Shown here: positions 12,041 through 22,611 of the stretch, one piece after another
Layout: each line of letters starts with the position of its first letter
How positions within the stretch are numbered: position 1 is the first letter of the stretch
DNA from: Scytalidium lignicola
Lineage: Eukaryota > Ascomycota > Leotiomycetes
Assembly (NCBI GenBank): GCA_002812745.2
Contig: NCSJ02000002.1
Coordinates: forward strand, 351,795 to 415,794
Length of the DNA stretch: 64,000 nucleotides
Reading direction: 5' to 3'
Program-made: the position numbers and the translations under genes
Notes under the pieces: generated by a model
Seen by the model: the letters and a program-made list of their open reading frames with translations, nothing else
Database searches by the model: none
What the model was told of the DNA's origin: nothing

Positions 12041-13547
12041 ATCAGCTCCTCCATTGCTTTTGTAGAATTTATGGCGTACGGATCAATATTTCCTCTTCGC
12101 TTATCTTCCGGTCTATCTCCAGTTTCAAGAGATGGTGATACTCAGTAGCAAACTAGAACAAACACCAATTACGCTCCTCTTTCTCTCTGTCAGATTACAT
12201 TACTCTACGCATGATCTGCTACGACTCTATGAAGAATACCGACTCATGGTACCACTACGAATGAACTATAGGCTAGATCCAAACGTTTCTCCTTATATCT
12301 TTGTCCGAAGGAGGAAATTTGAGGGGCAACTATTATCTTTTCCTTTTGCCTAGCTTGTTTCTATTCTAGGATAAATCGCATGGATAAGAAAAATCATGTA
12401 CATTGACTCTTAATTTTACGGTGTTTCTTATGGAAACCTCAATTGAATTATATTGATTGTGCCAGCGCTTCAAATTGACAGTTATAATTCAGGCAAACAT
12501 ATTCTTGGAAGTATCACATTGCTTATCTTTAATGCAGGTTACAGAGGAAAACCTTCAGACTAAGTGTAATTTGGAGGTTATCTATAGACTGTAGTTGATG
12601 ATTTAGTTAAAGTAGAATCTGGAGTGAATTTTCCTTGTACTAGTCAATAGTTTCAATTGTTTTTGACATAAGAGTAAGAGAAGTTAATGTTTTTAGATTT
12701 ATTTTAAAATGTGCATATTTCTGGATCAGCCTCCATTTTGTGTTTCTCTGGATATGATTGAAAGTTACAATCAATGGGTTTCATTTGATATTTAAATCTA
12801 TAATTAGCAGCTGCACCTTTTCTACTGCTATCCACTCCTAGCAAACACTGGTCTGATGAGTCTGTATTTCTGGCGGTGAATCACTATAAATTTCTTCCCC
12901 ATGTTGATATTGTCAGAAATATGTCAATGTTCGTTCGATAGTTGTCCCATCTATGTTTAAACTGCGTGAATATGACACTGGCATTTTCATTGCATTACAT
13001 AGAACGTGAATATAACTCTATGTCCGTCTTCCTTCACCTATAAAAGCTACTAAACTCTCTTCAATAATAACTTAACATCACCTATTGTATTGTGGACAAG
13101 AGCAATTCTGGGTTGTATTCTTCATTACACATTCCTAAATATTAACTTACGTTTCAATACTTCCGCGGGACTCTTTCAGTTGGTGGAGCTGGTGAATATG
13201 GAAGACGGAAGCCGGACACAATGAAAGAAACTTGCAGATTGAAACTAAAGGTAGTTAGTTATTCAACGGCCTGAAAAGTACTAACATGGATATAGGAACT
13301 CCAAAAGTGTGAAATACCAACACCCTAACCAGAGATCAGACCGAGGAGGGTATTTATTAAGCATCTCACATAACAACACTCACTGCCAAAACAAAAGCTC
13401 AAACGGATAAAAGAAAACACGGACTGCTAAAGTCAGAAGCAAACTAGATATTTGGCTTTCTGCCAGGTATTTGGATGAATGTCCCGAGACCTGACCTGGA
13501 TCAAAGTCTCTACGCATATCCACATTCTTTAACTCTTCTTACCCACA
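12041..13547. other. AT-rich intergenic region
   Basis: About 1.5 kb of AT-rich sequence with no long open frame, domain or RNA gene visible. It separates the kinase 3' end from the Cys-rich orphan on the same strand. Confidence 0.55.
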
Positions 13548-14321
13548 ATGTGCGTCAAGGAGTTCTTCGGATTTATCTGTGGTCATTGCTCTGTCCCAAT
13601 ACTTAAGCTATGTCCTATCGCCGCCCAGCACATGATTTATCCACCATGTGAGTGGCCTGCTCAGCGTGCAATATATGTGCAAGAGTACTGCCACCCATGC
13701 TCTAGAGTTGTCTGGAATCAGACTATCTTGCGGCAGGAAGAGGAACATCGGGCACGTCATCAACGGAAAGAATGTTCTTGCAATGTTATTTTTGGCGAGA
13801 GAGAAAGGAAAGAAAAGGAGAGCCAGAGAATATTGAAAGGGGATAACTCAAAGAAAAAGTTGAACGAAAACGGGAAAGGAAGAGAAGGTAATCAACTTGC
13901 CCAAGAGCATTTCCATCTTCAGCAAGTTTGTTGCGGTCCTCACTCTGTTAATCAGCCTCAGATAAGTCTAGACGTGCCCATAGATGAGGCGGTTACCGAA
14001 AATAATACCCAACTTATCGAGAGGTACCAACAAGAGGCAAACCAATATTTTGCGGCATGGCTAAAGGCAGCAGCTAATCCAGTGCAATATTCCCCTGTTC
14101 CTATGACAAGAGATGCGATCGGGAATCTCGCGGATACAAGATTAATCAAATCTCCACACCCATTAGAGATAAATGCAGAACAGCAACCAGTGCCAGAATT
14201 ACTACCTAGTCATCCATATGGACATACACAACCAGATAAACCAATAGCAGGAGTTGCATATTGGAAGGACACTACAAATCGTAGCAATAACAGGCATATA
14301 ACCCGCTCACAATCAATTTAG
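13548..14321 (+). CDS. Hypothetical protein with Cys-rich N-terminus
   Basis: Single-exon open frame of 257 residues. I do not recognise a named family. The N-terminus has regularly placed Cys and His residues (MCVKEF, CGHC, LCP, PPCEWP, EYCHPC) that resemble the short Cys-rich heads of many uncharacterised filamentous fungal proteins, possibly a metal-binding module. The middle (about residues 75-115) is highly charged (REEEH, ERERKEKES), probably helical. The rest is polar, with Pro/Gln, and there is no signal peptide or membrane segment. The ATG context CACAATG is normal and a 1.5 kb AT-rich region lies upstream. Codon use looks ordinary and the frame is long, so I think it is real, but its function is unknown. 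Confidence 0.65.
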   Translation: MCVKEFFGFICGHCSVPILKLCPIAAQHMIYPPCEWPAQRAIYVQEYCHPCSRVVWNQTILRQEEEHRARHQRKECSCNVIFGERERKEKESQRILKGDNSKKKLNENGKGREGNQLAQEHFHLQQVCCGPHSVNQPQISLDVPIDEAVTENNTQLIERYQQEANQYFAAWLKAAANPVQYSPVPMTRDAIGNLADTRLIKSPHPLEINAEQQPVPELLPSHPYGHTQPDKPIAGVAYWKDTTNRSNNRHITRSQSI

Positions 14322-14472
14322 CGCACAGTGGTGAGTAATTGAAAACATATTTATCTTTTACTGGATATTCTAACCCAGCTACAATGAACTCGGAATTGAT
14401 ACATCAAACACGGAAGAGACGCCACACGATCGTGGCAAATGTACAGCAAACTACCTTGTCTGATCTCTATTC

Positions 14473-16005
14473 TTATCTGTCGACTTCTCCAAACACTACA
14501 AAACGTTAGTTTATTCACATGTCTTTCACATATTTTGACAAGAATAGCGTACCTAGATCCATAGTACCTATTATCGCAACTGCGTCCGCCAACAAATGTC
14601 CTCTTGAGATTTGGTCGAAGCCACTCAAATGTGCAAAACCAGGAGCACGGATTTTGCATCGGTATGGTCTCTCACTTCCATCGCTCACGAGATATACACC
14701 CATCTCTCCCTTGGGCGCCTCAATAGCTGAATATGTCTCTCCCGGAGGAACGGCGTAGCCCTTAGTGAACAACAAAAAGTGGTGGATCAGGGCCTCCATG
14801 TTTTCCTTCATGGCCGCCCGAGGAGGTGGTGAAATCTTATAGTCCTCCACTTTAACTGGCCCTGCAGGCATCTTGTTGAGGCATTGGTGAATGATTCTAA
14901 GAGATTGTCTGAACTCTTCCATTCGGCAAAGATATCTGTCATAACAATCTCCATTCACACCCACAGGGATATCGAATTCCACTTGATCGTACGCATCATA
15001 TGGCTGACTCTTCCGGATATCCCATGGAACGCCAGAACCGCGAAGCATGACACCAGTGAAGCCATAGTTCAGGGCATCGGCAGCTGAAACAACTCCAATA
15101 CCCCTTGTTCGACCAATCCAAATTCTGTTATCCGTGAGAAGTTCTTCGGTCTCATCAATACGGTCTCCAAACTGTGTAGCCCATTGATAAATGTCATCAA
15201 GGAGTCCAAGCGGTAAGTCCTGGGAAACACCACCTGGTCGGACATAGGCAGCATGGAGTCGAGCCCCAGACACTCTTTCATAGAATTCCTGCGATGAATT
15301 TTAGTATTTCATGGAAATATTGCAGAATAGCCGTAACATAAATACCATGAGTTTTTCTCGCTCTTCGAATCCCCATAGGAAGGGTGTGAGTGCGCCAACA
15401 TCCATAGCATGTGACAAGATAGACATCAGATGGTTAAGTATTCGAGTAATTTCACCGAACAATGTTCGGATAAATTTTGCTCTCTCCGGGATTTCAATGT
15501 TCAATAGCTTCTCCACAGCTAATGAATAACATTGCTCGTTGGTCATCATGGAGACGTAGTCCAATCGGTCGAAGTATGGTAAAGCTTGCAGATAGGTTTT
15601 ATATTCAATCAACTTTTCTGTTCCCCGGTGCAGAAGTCCGACATGTGGATCTGACCGGACAATCTCTTCGCCATTGAGCTCTAGAATTAACCGTAGCACA
15701 CCATGCGCAGCGGGATGTTGAGGGCCAAAGTTGACAGTATAGTGTCTGATCTTCCTATTCTCGACACCTTCGGCATCCGGGCTTGTGTTTTGCGCAGTGC
15801 TTCCGGGTACACTATCAGGAATGACCCCAAAGGTATCATCTGTTGGCACCAATCTGGTACCTTCGTACGCTTCAGCATATCTGCGAGATAAACTAGTCGA
15901 GAATGCGCGTGTCGATAATCGTGGTGTGGAGGATTTCGGAAAAGCTACTTGCTTGCAGAGGCGTTTGGCATGATGGCCGGCCAGCCGGGTGATTGAAGCA
16001 GCCAT
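14473..16005 (-). CDS. nuo49: NADH:ubiquinone oxidoreductase 49 kDa subunit
   Basis: Core subunit (NDUFS2/NuoD type) of mitochondrial complex I, in the peripheral arm by the quinone site. Exons are 15346..16005, 14553..15288 and a tiny last exon 14473..14495, giving 472 residues. The N-terminus is Arg/Ser-rich with RAFSTSL, a typical mitochondrial presequence. Family motifs include [14 protein letters not shown], the [10 protein letters not shown] block, [15 protein letters not shown] and the GTMDLVFGEVDR terminus. The last eight residues come only with the 23-base exon; reading through the intron gives a false terminus ([10 protein letters not shown]). It diverges from RPC40 across about 270 bases containing a CCAAT box, consistent with control by the HAP complex. 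Confidence 0.95.
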
Positions 16006-16168
16006 CTCTTTGACGACAATGAGATACCCAATAACAATTATCGAGAGACCTCAGTCTTCATCAATTGAGTCAAGTGGACTACCGGTCCTGATAATTCACT
16101 CGTCGACGTTGTATGGTGTTGTTCTCGAAATGTACGAGCTAAGCTCGGTCTAAATTAGCTAGCTTTTG

Positions 16169-16173
16169 ATTGG
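16169..16173 (-). promoter_or_regulatory. CCAAT box in nuo49/RPC40 promoter
   Basis: ATTGG on the plus strand (CCAATCA on the minus strand) about 165 bases upstream of the nuo49 start. CCAATCA is the preferred site of the Hap2/3/5 complex, and respiratory genes are usual targets. Binding is inferred, not shown. Confidence 0.45.
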
Positions 16174-16276
16174 TTGGTGTTCCGGAGTGAGGAGCAACCT
16201 TCCCGAAGGCAAGGTCAAAAAATAATTATTTTCTGGAGCGCCCCTCTATACAACTCTTCATGCTAATTATCCCAAG

Positions 16277-17468
16277 ATGGCGCCTTTTATGCAGCCGTCT
16301 GAAGATGAGCTGCAAAGTCGAAGGGTATGTATATTATATTGATTTTCACTTCACTTCTTTTACAGAATTTAACTTTTTGCAGATAGTAGGAGTCAACGCA
16401 GAAACGGTTACAGATGTTTCTTCAACAGACTTTCCAGGCCATTACCCTGGTGAAGACCACGCTTGGGACAAGAATAAGTTCGAGAAGAATTTCAAAGTTC
16501 AATTTCACCACAACGAGCCTTTTAATGCATCTTTCTCTTTAATTGGCATAGATGCAGCTGTTGCCAATGCCTTTCGTCGCATTCTTATAGCAGAAATTCC
16601 AACCTTAGCGATCGAATACGTCTTCGTACACAACAACACATCTATAATACAAGATGAAGTGCTCGCACAACGGCTAGGACTCGTGCCTTTGAAGGGCGGC
16701 AAAGATGGTTTATTAAATTTCCTCAAATGGTGGAAGAAGGAAGATGAGGATGCACCTGAAAGTGAACAGTTTGCTAAGGCCTACGATTACAACACTATTC
16801 GGCTGTCCTTAAGGATCGAATGCACACGAAACCCCCATGCTGCTAAGGGCGAGACTGATCCTCTCAAAGCATATCACAATGCACATGTCTACGCCAAAGA
16901 TATCAAATTCGAGCCTTACGGCATGCAGTCAAAATTCTTCAGCGACGAGGACGCAATCGCTCCAACAAATCCAGATATTCTCATCGCAAAACTGCGACCT
17001 GGGCAAGTTATTGATGTGGATATGCATGCGATCAAAGGTATTGGAAGTGACCATGCAAAGTTCTCTCCCGTTGCCACAGCTTCATACAGACTTTTACCCA
17101 TGATTACAATCACGAAACCTATCCTCGGTAAGGATGCAGAGAAATTTGCCAGGTGCTTCCCAAAGGGTGTGATCGGCACCCAGTATGTGACAGAGGCAGA
17201 AGCAAAGCAGGACGGAAGTGGGTATGAAGGTCATGTAGGTGAGAAAATGGCAGTAGTGGTGGATCCCATGAAAGACACCGTTAGCAGGGAGTGTCTTCGG
17301 CACGAAGAGTTCGAAGGGAAGGTCAAGCTGGGAAGAGTAAGAGATCACTTCATCTTCTCTGTTGAAAGTACAGGTCAGTGGGACAGTGATGAATTATTTC
17401 TGGAGTCAATCAAGGTCTTGAAATCCAAATGCGAGGCGCTTAAACGAAATCTACCGAACTGTAAATGA
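16277..17468 (+). CDS. RPC40: RNA polymerase I/III subunit RPAC1 (AC40)
   Basis: Alpha-like assembly subunit shared by RNA polymerases I and III, pairing with AC19. Two exons, 16277..16324 and 16383..17468, give 377 residues. The first exon encodes MAPFMQPSEDELQSRR and joins cleanly to IVGVNAETV; this beats the in-frame upstream ATG at 16260, which needs the intron to be read through. The RpoA/Rpb3 dimerisation motif is visible (IDAAVANAFRRILIAEIPT, AIEYVFVHNNTS, DEVLAQRLGLVPL), as is the insert domain and the C-terminal HFIFSVESTGQW strand. It converges on UBA3 with about 260 bases between stops. Confidence 0.94.
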
Positions 17469-17725
17469 TCTCGAAAAGGTTACGGAAAGGGGTGGATCAT
17501 GTGTTTCTAGCATTTTCAGGAGTTCTGGAATATGGCGTTTACATTGGATGCACAGGTAACCTAGGATATTTAGATATCAATCGTCCTCATGGACACAACC
17601 ATCCGATTACTTGTGAGATGATAAATTTTTCATGCGTTTATGTCAGATAGTGTGGTTTCTATCAAGTCTTTATTTCACCTACCTATTCCATATACGCACG
17701 ATAACTTAATCTTAAGCCCGACTGT

Positions 17726-19329
17726 TTAGCTTGCGTCTGCTTTAGAAGAAGCCATCTGCTTAGTAAATTTAATCTTATATTTGAAGTTAACACTTCCCAA
17801 AGATCGATCTGTGATCCCAATCTCATCCCCATCTCCAATCATATCTCCCATTCTTTTGTCCAAATTGGGTCTTGTTTTCAGCTCTAAGCTCTCTGGGCTT
17901 TGCATATAGAGCGATTTATTTTCGGCACGAATAGATGGCTTCTTCAATTGCGCTTCTGGTCTAATAGCAAGCGACTCAATAAACTCCATTAGAGTCATAT
18001 TTGGATCGACATCCAGAGGCCGAGCTAAATTCCCGCATACTGGACAATCATCTTTCTTCTCATGTTTGAATGTGTAGGTGTATATACTATCATTCCCACT
18101 ATACATCATGTAATTCTCCTCAAGACCAAGAGAGGGGTTTGTCTGAGTTGCAATTTTGAATGCTTCATTACAGCAACTAGCAGCGATTATAGCATTTGTC
18201 GATGCAATGGCCGGTATTATGTTTTTAACCACCCCCTGAGTCATTGAGTACGTGACTCCACTAATGTTAAATTCCTTAGCACGGGTAAGAGCTTTTTTGT
18301 ATAGCCATGCGATATGTTCAGGGTCATCATTGTCCAGCTTTGGAAACGGCTTTTCTTGCTCCCATGCGACTATGTGGGCCCATTCAATGCAGTGTTCGGG
18401 TTGGCGAGGTATGGTAGCAAGTGTGCAGAGCGGAACAGCAGCACGAGGAGCATGCATGTCCAGTTGGCATTCTATACAAGACGTCATGGTTGGAAAGATC
18501 ACTCTTGATTGTCCCTTGAACCCTGGTTCGTCGTCAGTTTATGTTCATCTCGATATTCACCCTCCCTACTCATACCTTCAGTCCCTCCATCAATTAGAGG
18601 TTTCAAACTTTCCGGATCCTCGTCATCAACCATATCAACTAATGTCGAATTAATCCATCGTCTTGCTTCGATACTATCTAGACCACAGATTACAATATTA
18701 AACTGCATGTAGAATGCCTCATCCTTGTCCTGAATTGGGCAATTATGAGGAGTGATTGAGACGCCTTTGACTCTCTTCTCTACAAACTTTGCAGCAACCT
18801 CTGCTTTTGATTTTCCAACATCACTATGACGGAAGAGAAACTGACGGTTGAGGTTTGAGACATCAATTGTGTCTGAATAGTATGAGTAATCGAATATGTA
18901 GAGAGAAAAGATTTGGACCTACCCATGTCTATCACATGGATATTTTTAAATCCCGATAGAGCAAGATTCTTCAGAATCTCACACCCAAGTCCTCCCGCTC
19001 CACTATGCAGACATTAGCAAGTCACTGGCTTGATGACCGTTCAAAAACTCACATGACTCTACCCAAGCGGTATATTAGCACTATTATTCTACAGATCTAA
19101 GTTGAACTTAACTAACAAGATATTCATTCTCTCAATAGCAGTAACCGCCTCCTCGCTAGTATCGAAGTCCTCGGCCGTGAATGGGCCAGGATGACAACGG
19201 ATATTGTCTAGATATGCCCTGAAATTGTTAGTATGTAACAAGATGGGTTAATATACACAGATACCATCTTGAAGTTGAGTTTAATGGCGGAGTCTGCATT
19301 GTACTTCCAACCACGAGTGTTTGCGACAT
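17726..19329 (-). CDS. UBA3: NEDD8-activating enzyme E1 catalytic subunit
   Basis: Catalytic half of the heterodimeric E1 that activates NEDD8/Rub1 for cullin modification; its partner is Ula1/APPBP1. Six exons: 19265..19329, 19117..19218, a 6-base microexon 19053..19058, 18923..19002, 18576..18872 and 17726..18522, giving 448 residues. The nucleotide-binding loop [19 protein letters not shown] is assembled only when the microexon is included. The [15 protein letters not shown] block follows. Zinc ligands are in CIEC and the later CPVC; the catalytic Cys is in PLCTLATIP; the C-terminal ubiquitin-fold domain is present. It diverges from TEL2 with about 200 bases between start codons. All exon phases agree. 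Confidence 0.93.
19053..19058 (-). other. UBA3: 6-base microexon of UBA3
   Basis: Six coding bases (AGTCAT on the minus strand) between a 58-base intron (GTTAGT..GGGTAG, branch GCTAAT) and a 50-base intron (GTGAGT..GCATAG, branch GCTAAT). It completes an Ile-Leu-Val-Ile stretch directly before the GAGGLG nucleotide loop and keeps the frame. Confidence 0.85.
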
Positions 19330-19532
19330 TCTAGATGACGTTCAGAGAATGAATGATGTCAAATGTAGTCCGAGTATTGAGTAGACCTTATCTGCCTGCA
19401 GGTACAAGCGCTATCGTAGTCGCCTTAAGCGCAGTCAAAATTGACATTCTGCCACGACCCGCCGCCTTTCATCTATTGAAATGCGTCTTTCGTCAATGGA
19501 TGCAGATTACGTACTGGAAAGGCATCTACGTT

Positions 19533-22500
19533 ATGGAAGACCTTGTAGCAGTAAGCACGTCTTACAAACAGTCTAATCATGAGGAGAAGGAAAACTTAGT
19601 AGAGATATCGAAAACAAGAGAAACCTCGCCTAAACCTCAAACTCCTGCTACAACCCCAGCAGAAGCTCTTGAGCTATTACGCCATGAACCTGAATACGAA
19701 ACATTGATCAACACGTTGAAATTTCTCAAAAATGAGGACTGCTCACCAACAGGTTTTAAAATTACTTCACCTAGTCCTGTAGCTGCGCAGTTAGTACAAG
19801 TTATTGTATCAGATATCATCCCAAACTACTGGACCATTCTACAAGAGTCAAGAGGTACCAGGGCTGGAAAATCACACAAGTCAAACAAGACAACAGTTGC
19901 TCCAGATAAATTCCTACTTTTAACATGTATCAGGAGTGTTCCTGGTCTTGGTGCAATTGTGTTACGTCTCAAAAGCTGCCTTCAGGAAGCCAAACAGAGC
20001 AAGAAGAACATTGGAGCTTCTAGCGTCTTTGAGATTTTGCCAATATTACTGGATACCCTGACTAGTCTTATAGAAGGGGATGGCACAATACAGATATTCT
20101 GGGATAAAATATATAACAATGGGGATAACACAGGAAAGAAAAGGAGTTTATGGCAGGAATTTCTTGCCTTAATAGCAGGAGGGAGGGTGATTGGTACCGC
20201 TGCAGAAGCTGAGGACATCCTTAACGACGTCACCAAGGAAAGGGGTACAAAATATTGGGTTGGAGATGGTATGATTTATAGCAGGTGGCTGGGTCGTAAC
20301 ATCTCCAACTGGGCGAGAGAACTACCGGATGATGCCGCTGCATGGATACAATGTGGTGAATTATTGACAAAATCATTAAGATTAGGATATACAGGTAGAT
20401 ACCATTTCACTTACGAATTCACATAAGACTGACGATATCGTAGAGAACATTATAAAGGAGATATTAAGAGCACTATTATTGAGGCATGAAGGAAACCAAC
20501 AATTTACTAGGCTTTTAAATGAACTACCAAACTCCGAGCAAAAGAATGTACTACAGGCTATTTTAAAGATTGCCTCCAAAGAGTACCTATCTTCTACGGT
20601 AATATCCGAAGACAATACTCTATGGTGGCATACAGATGCTGAAGTTGTTTCCGCTGTTGCCGGTTTGGTTCAGATTGTTATGTACAATAATGAATTGATA
20701 AAGGAGGCGCTTATAGCCTGGCTGACAACTTCAACTGGAGCTGGTGTGGGGGACAGCATCTCAATCCGTCGAGCAGCCATAGCTGCTCTTTCTAACAATA
20801 AAGAAGACCTAGTGACGGTTCTTAACAAAAGCCTCGAGCAATTCGGAGATCAGTTATATATCAGACACACACCAATATTACAACAAGAAGGTTAGCCCCT
20901 TATTCCAGTTAATAGCTATGAACCCAAAGGTTAACAGTAACAAGTTCATGCGCAAGTCCTTCTCATATCTGCTGGTTACGTTCATAGAATATCACCTCTT
21001 CGGCTTTCGATGCTCATGAGGACTGGGAAGCACCTCGGTGTTATTTCAAACAGATTGGCAGCTTCATCTCCTCGTGCACGTTTTCTTGGGATGATCGTTG
21101 GCGAAGCACTATCCAGCCTTGTGGATAAAGGTGATAAATTGCTAGATTTCAAAATGGAAGAAATGGACACAGCAGAGGCAAGATGGTACAAAGGCTTGGT
21201 CACAGTATCTGACAAAGTGGGATCTATCAACGGGCTTAAAGTAGAAGCGGTGACGATGATAACAAAGAAGATATCCAAGGCATCAATTCATAAAACTACA
21301 AAGCCAAGTCATACATCGAAAACCGCACCTAACTCTTCAAAAATTATTTCAATAGAAGAAATTGAAACTGATGAAGAGGAGTCAGACGACGAAGGTCTCG
21401 CTGCATACATGAAACCCGACTCTGATGCAGAGGACTCGGATGAAGACCCAACATTGATAACAAGAAATAAACCTACGGCCCCCGTTTACATTCGGGACCT
21501 GATCACCTACCTTCGAGATACAGAAAACTACGATCGCCAAAAATTGGCACTAATAACTGCAGCACCTCTGATTACTCGGAAGGCGAATTTTGGTACGGAA
21601 GTTACTTCACATATTGAAGAGCTAGCAACATTGCTAGTGGGCTTGCAGGATAAATACGACTTAGAAAATTTCCAGGAATTGAGGTTACAAGGCATGATTG
21701 CGGTGCTGAAAGCACAGCCTCTGAAAATGGCACAGTGGTTTTCTAAAACTTTCTTCGATGGTGACTACTCGATCTCGCAGCGAGCAACAGTCCTCACAAC
21801 AATTGGCCTTGGAGCACGGGAACTTGGAGGATTCGGCGCCGAGGATACTAATCTTACTTCTTCATCTAGACCGTTACCAGATACTAGCTTTCCCTCAAAG
21901 ACTCTCCCCGAAAAAATGCATAAACTCTACGCACCTCAACAAGACGAGGCTATCTCTAAGCTCTCCGCCCAGCTATCCAATACCATGATAGCGCCCTTAG
22001 CAGCTGAATTAGCTGACAAGGTGACTGGTCCTCAAATACTAAAGATTCGTACGTTCTCGTCTCGTATGGAAGTTGAGTCAAAACGTAAGAAGCCAACCAC
22101 CAACCAACTTGCAAAGATTGTAGCGGATGGGTTCTTCTTTCCACTTACAGGTCGCTTCTTTATCCACCTGAAGGCTTATGGCTCATCACGGCATTCCAAT
22201 ATTGCCTTTCAACCTTTCCTTCTCACATTATTTGTGAAAACTCTTTCATTACTTCTCCATGCCTCGGGACCAAACACACTCAGTCTCCCACAAATGACTG
22301 CAGAGTTCTGGGATCTACTGCTTAATCTAAGGGCTCAAGCCGTTGGAGATATCACGGTGACGGAGGCACTGCTTTTTTCATTTTTAACGATCCTGGATGT
22401 TAACGAGGATAAACGTCGTTTAGTGGAGGCTCAAGGAAGGCAGCTAACAGAGACGCAAGGGTGGGTGGAGCTTATCTTCAACGAGATGGGGTCTGGTGGA

Positions 22501-22611
22501 AGTGAAGAAGATGAAAAAGTTAGAGTATTAGCTGCGGCTTGTTTGGTCCGGATCAGAGAGGTGGTAGAAAAGTATCAGGCATTGTTGATCGGCGATATGT
22601 CAATATTTTAA
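19533..22611 (+). CDS. TEL2: TEL2 family, TTT complex subunit
   Basis: Helical-repeat cochaperone of the Tel2-Tti1-Tti2 complex, which with Hsp90 matures the PIKK kinases (TOR, ATM/Tel1, ATR). Exons are 19533..20394, 20444..20890 and 20945..22611, giving 991 residues. I start at MEDLVAVSTSYKQ because the region upstream belongs to the UBA3 promoter; an in-frame ATG at 19353 would nearly overlap the UBA3 start. The conserved C-terminal Telomere_reg-2 domain begins near residue 618 (YIRDLITYLRD..) and runs through QELRLQGMIAVLKAQP and the ISQRATVLTTIGLGARELGG helix. An acidic linker before it (EEIETDEEESDDE, DAEDSDEDP) matches the casein kinase 2 site region known in the family. Confidence 0.9.

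Noticed and set aside
19353..19532. Upstream in-frame extension of TEL2
   Set aside because: It would place the TEL2 start 24 bases from the UBA3 start and adds no conserved sequence; MEDLVAVS is the better start.
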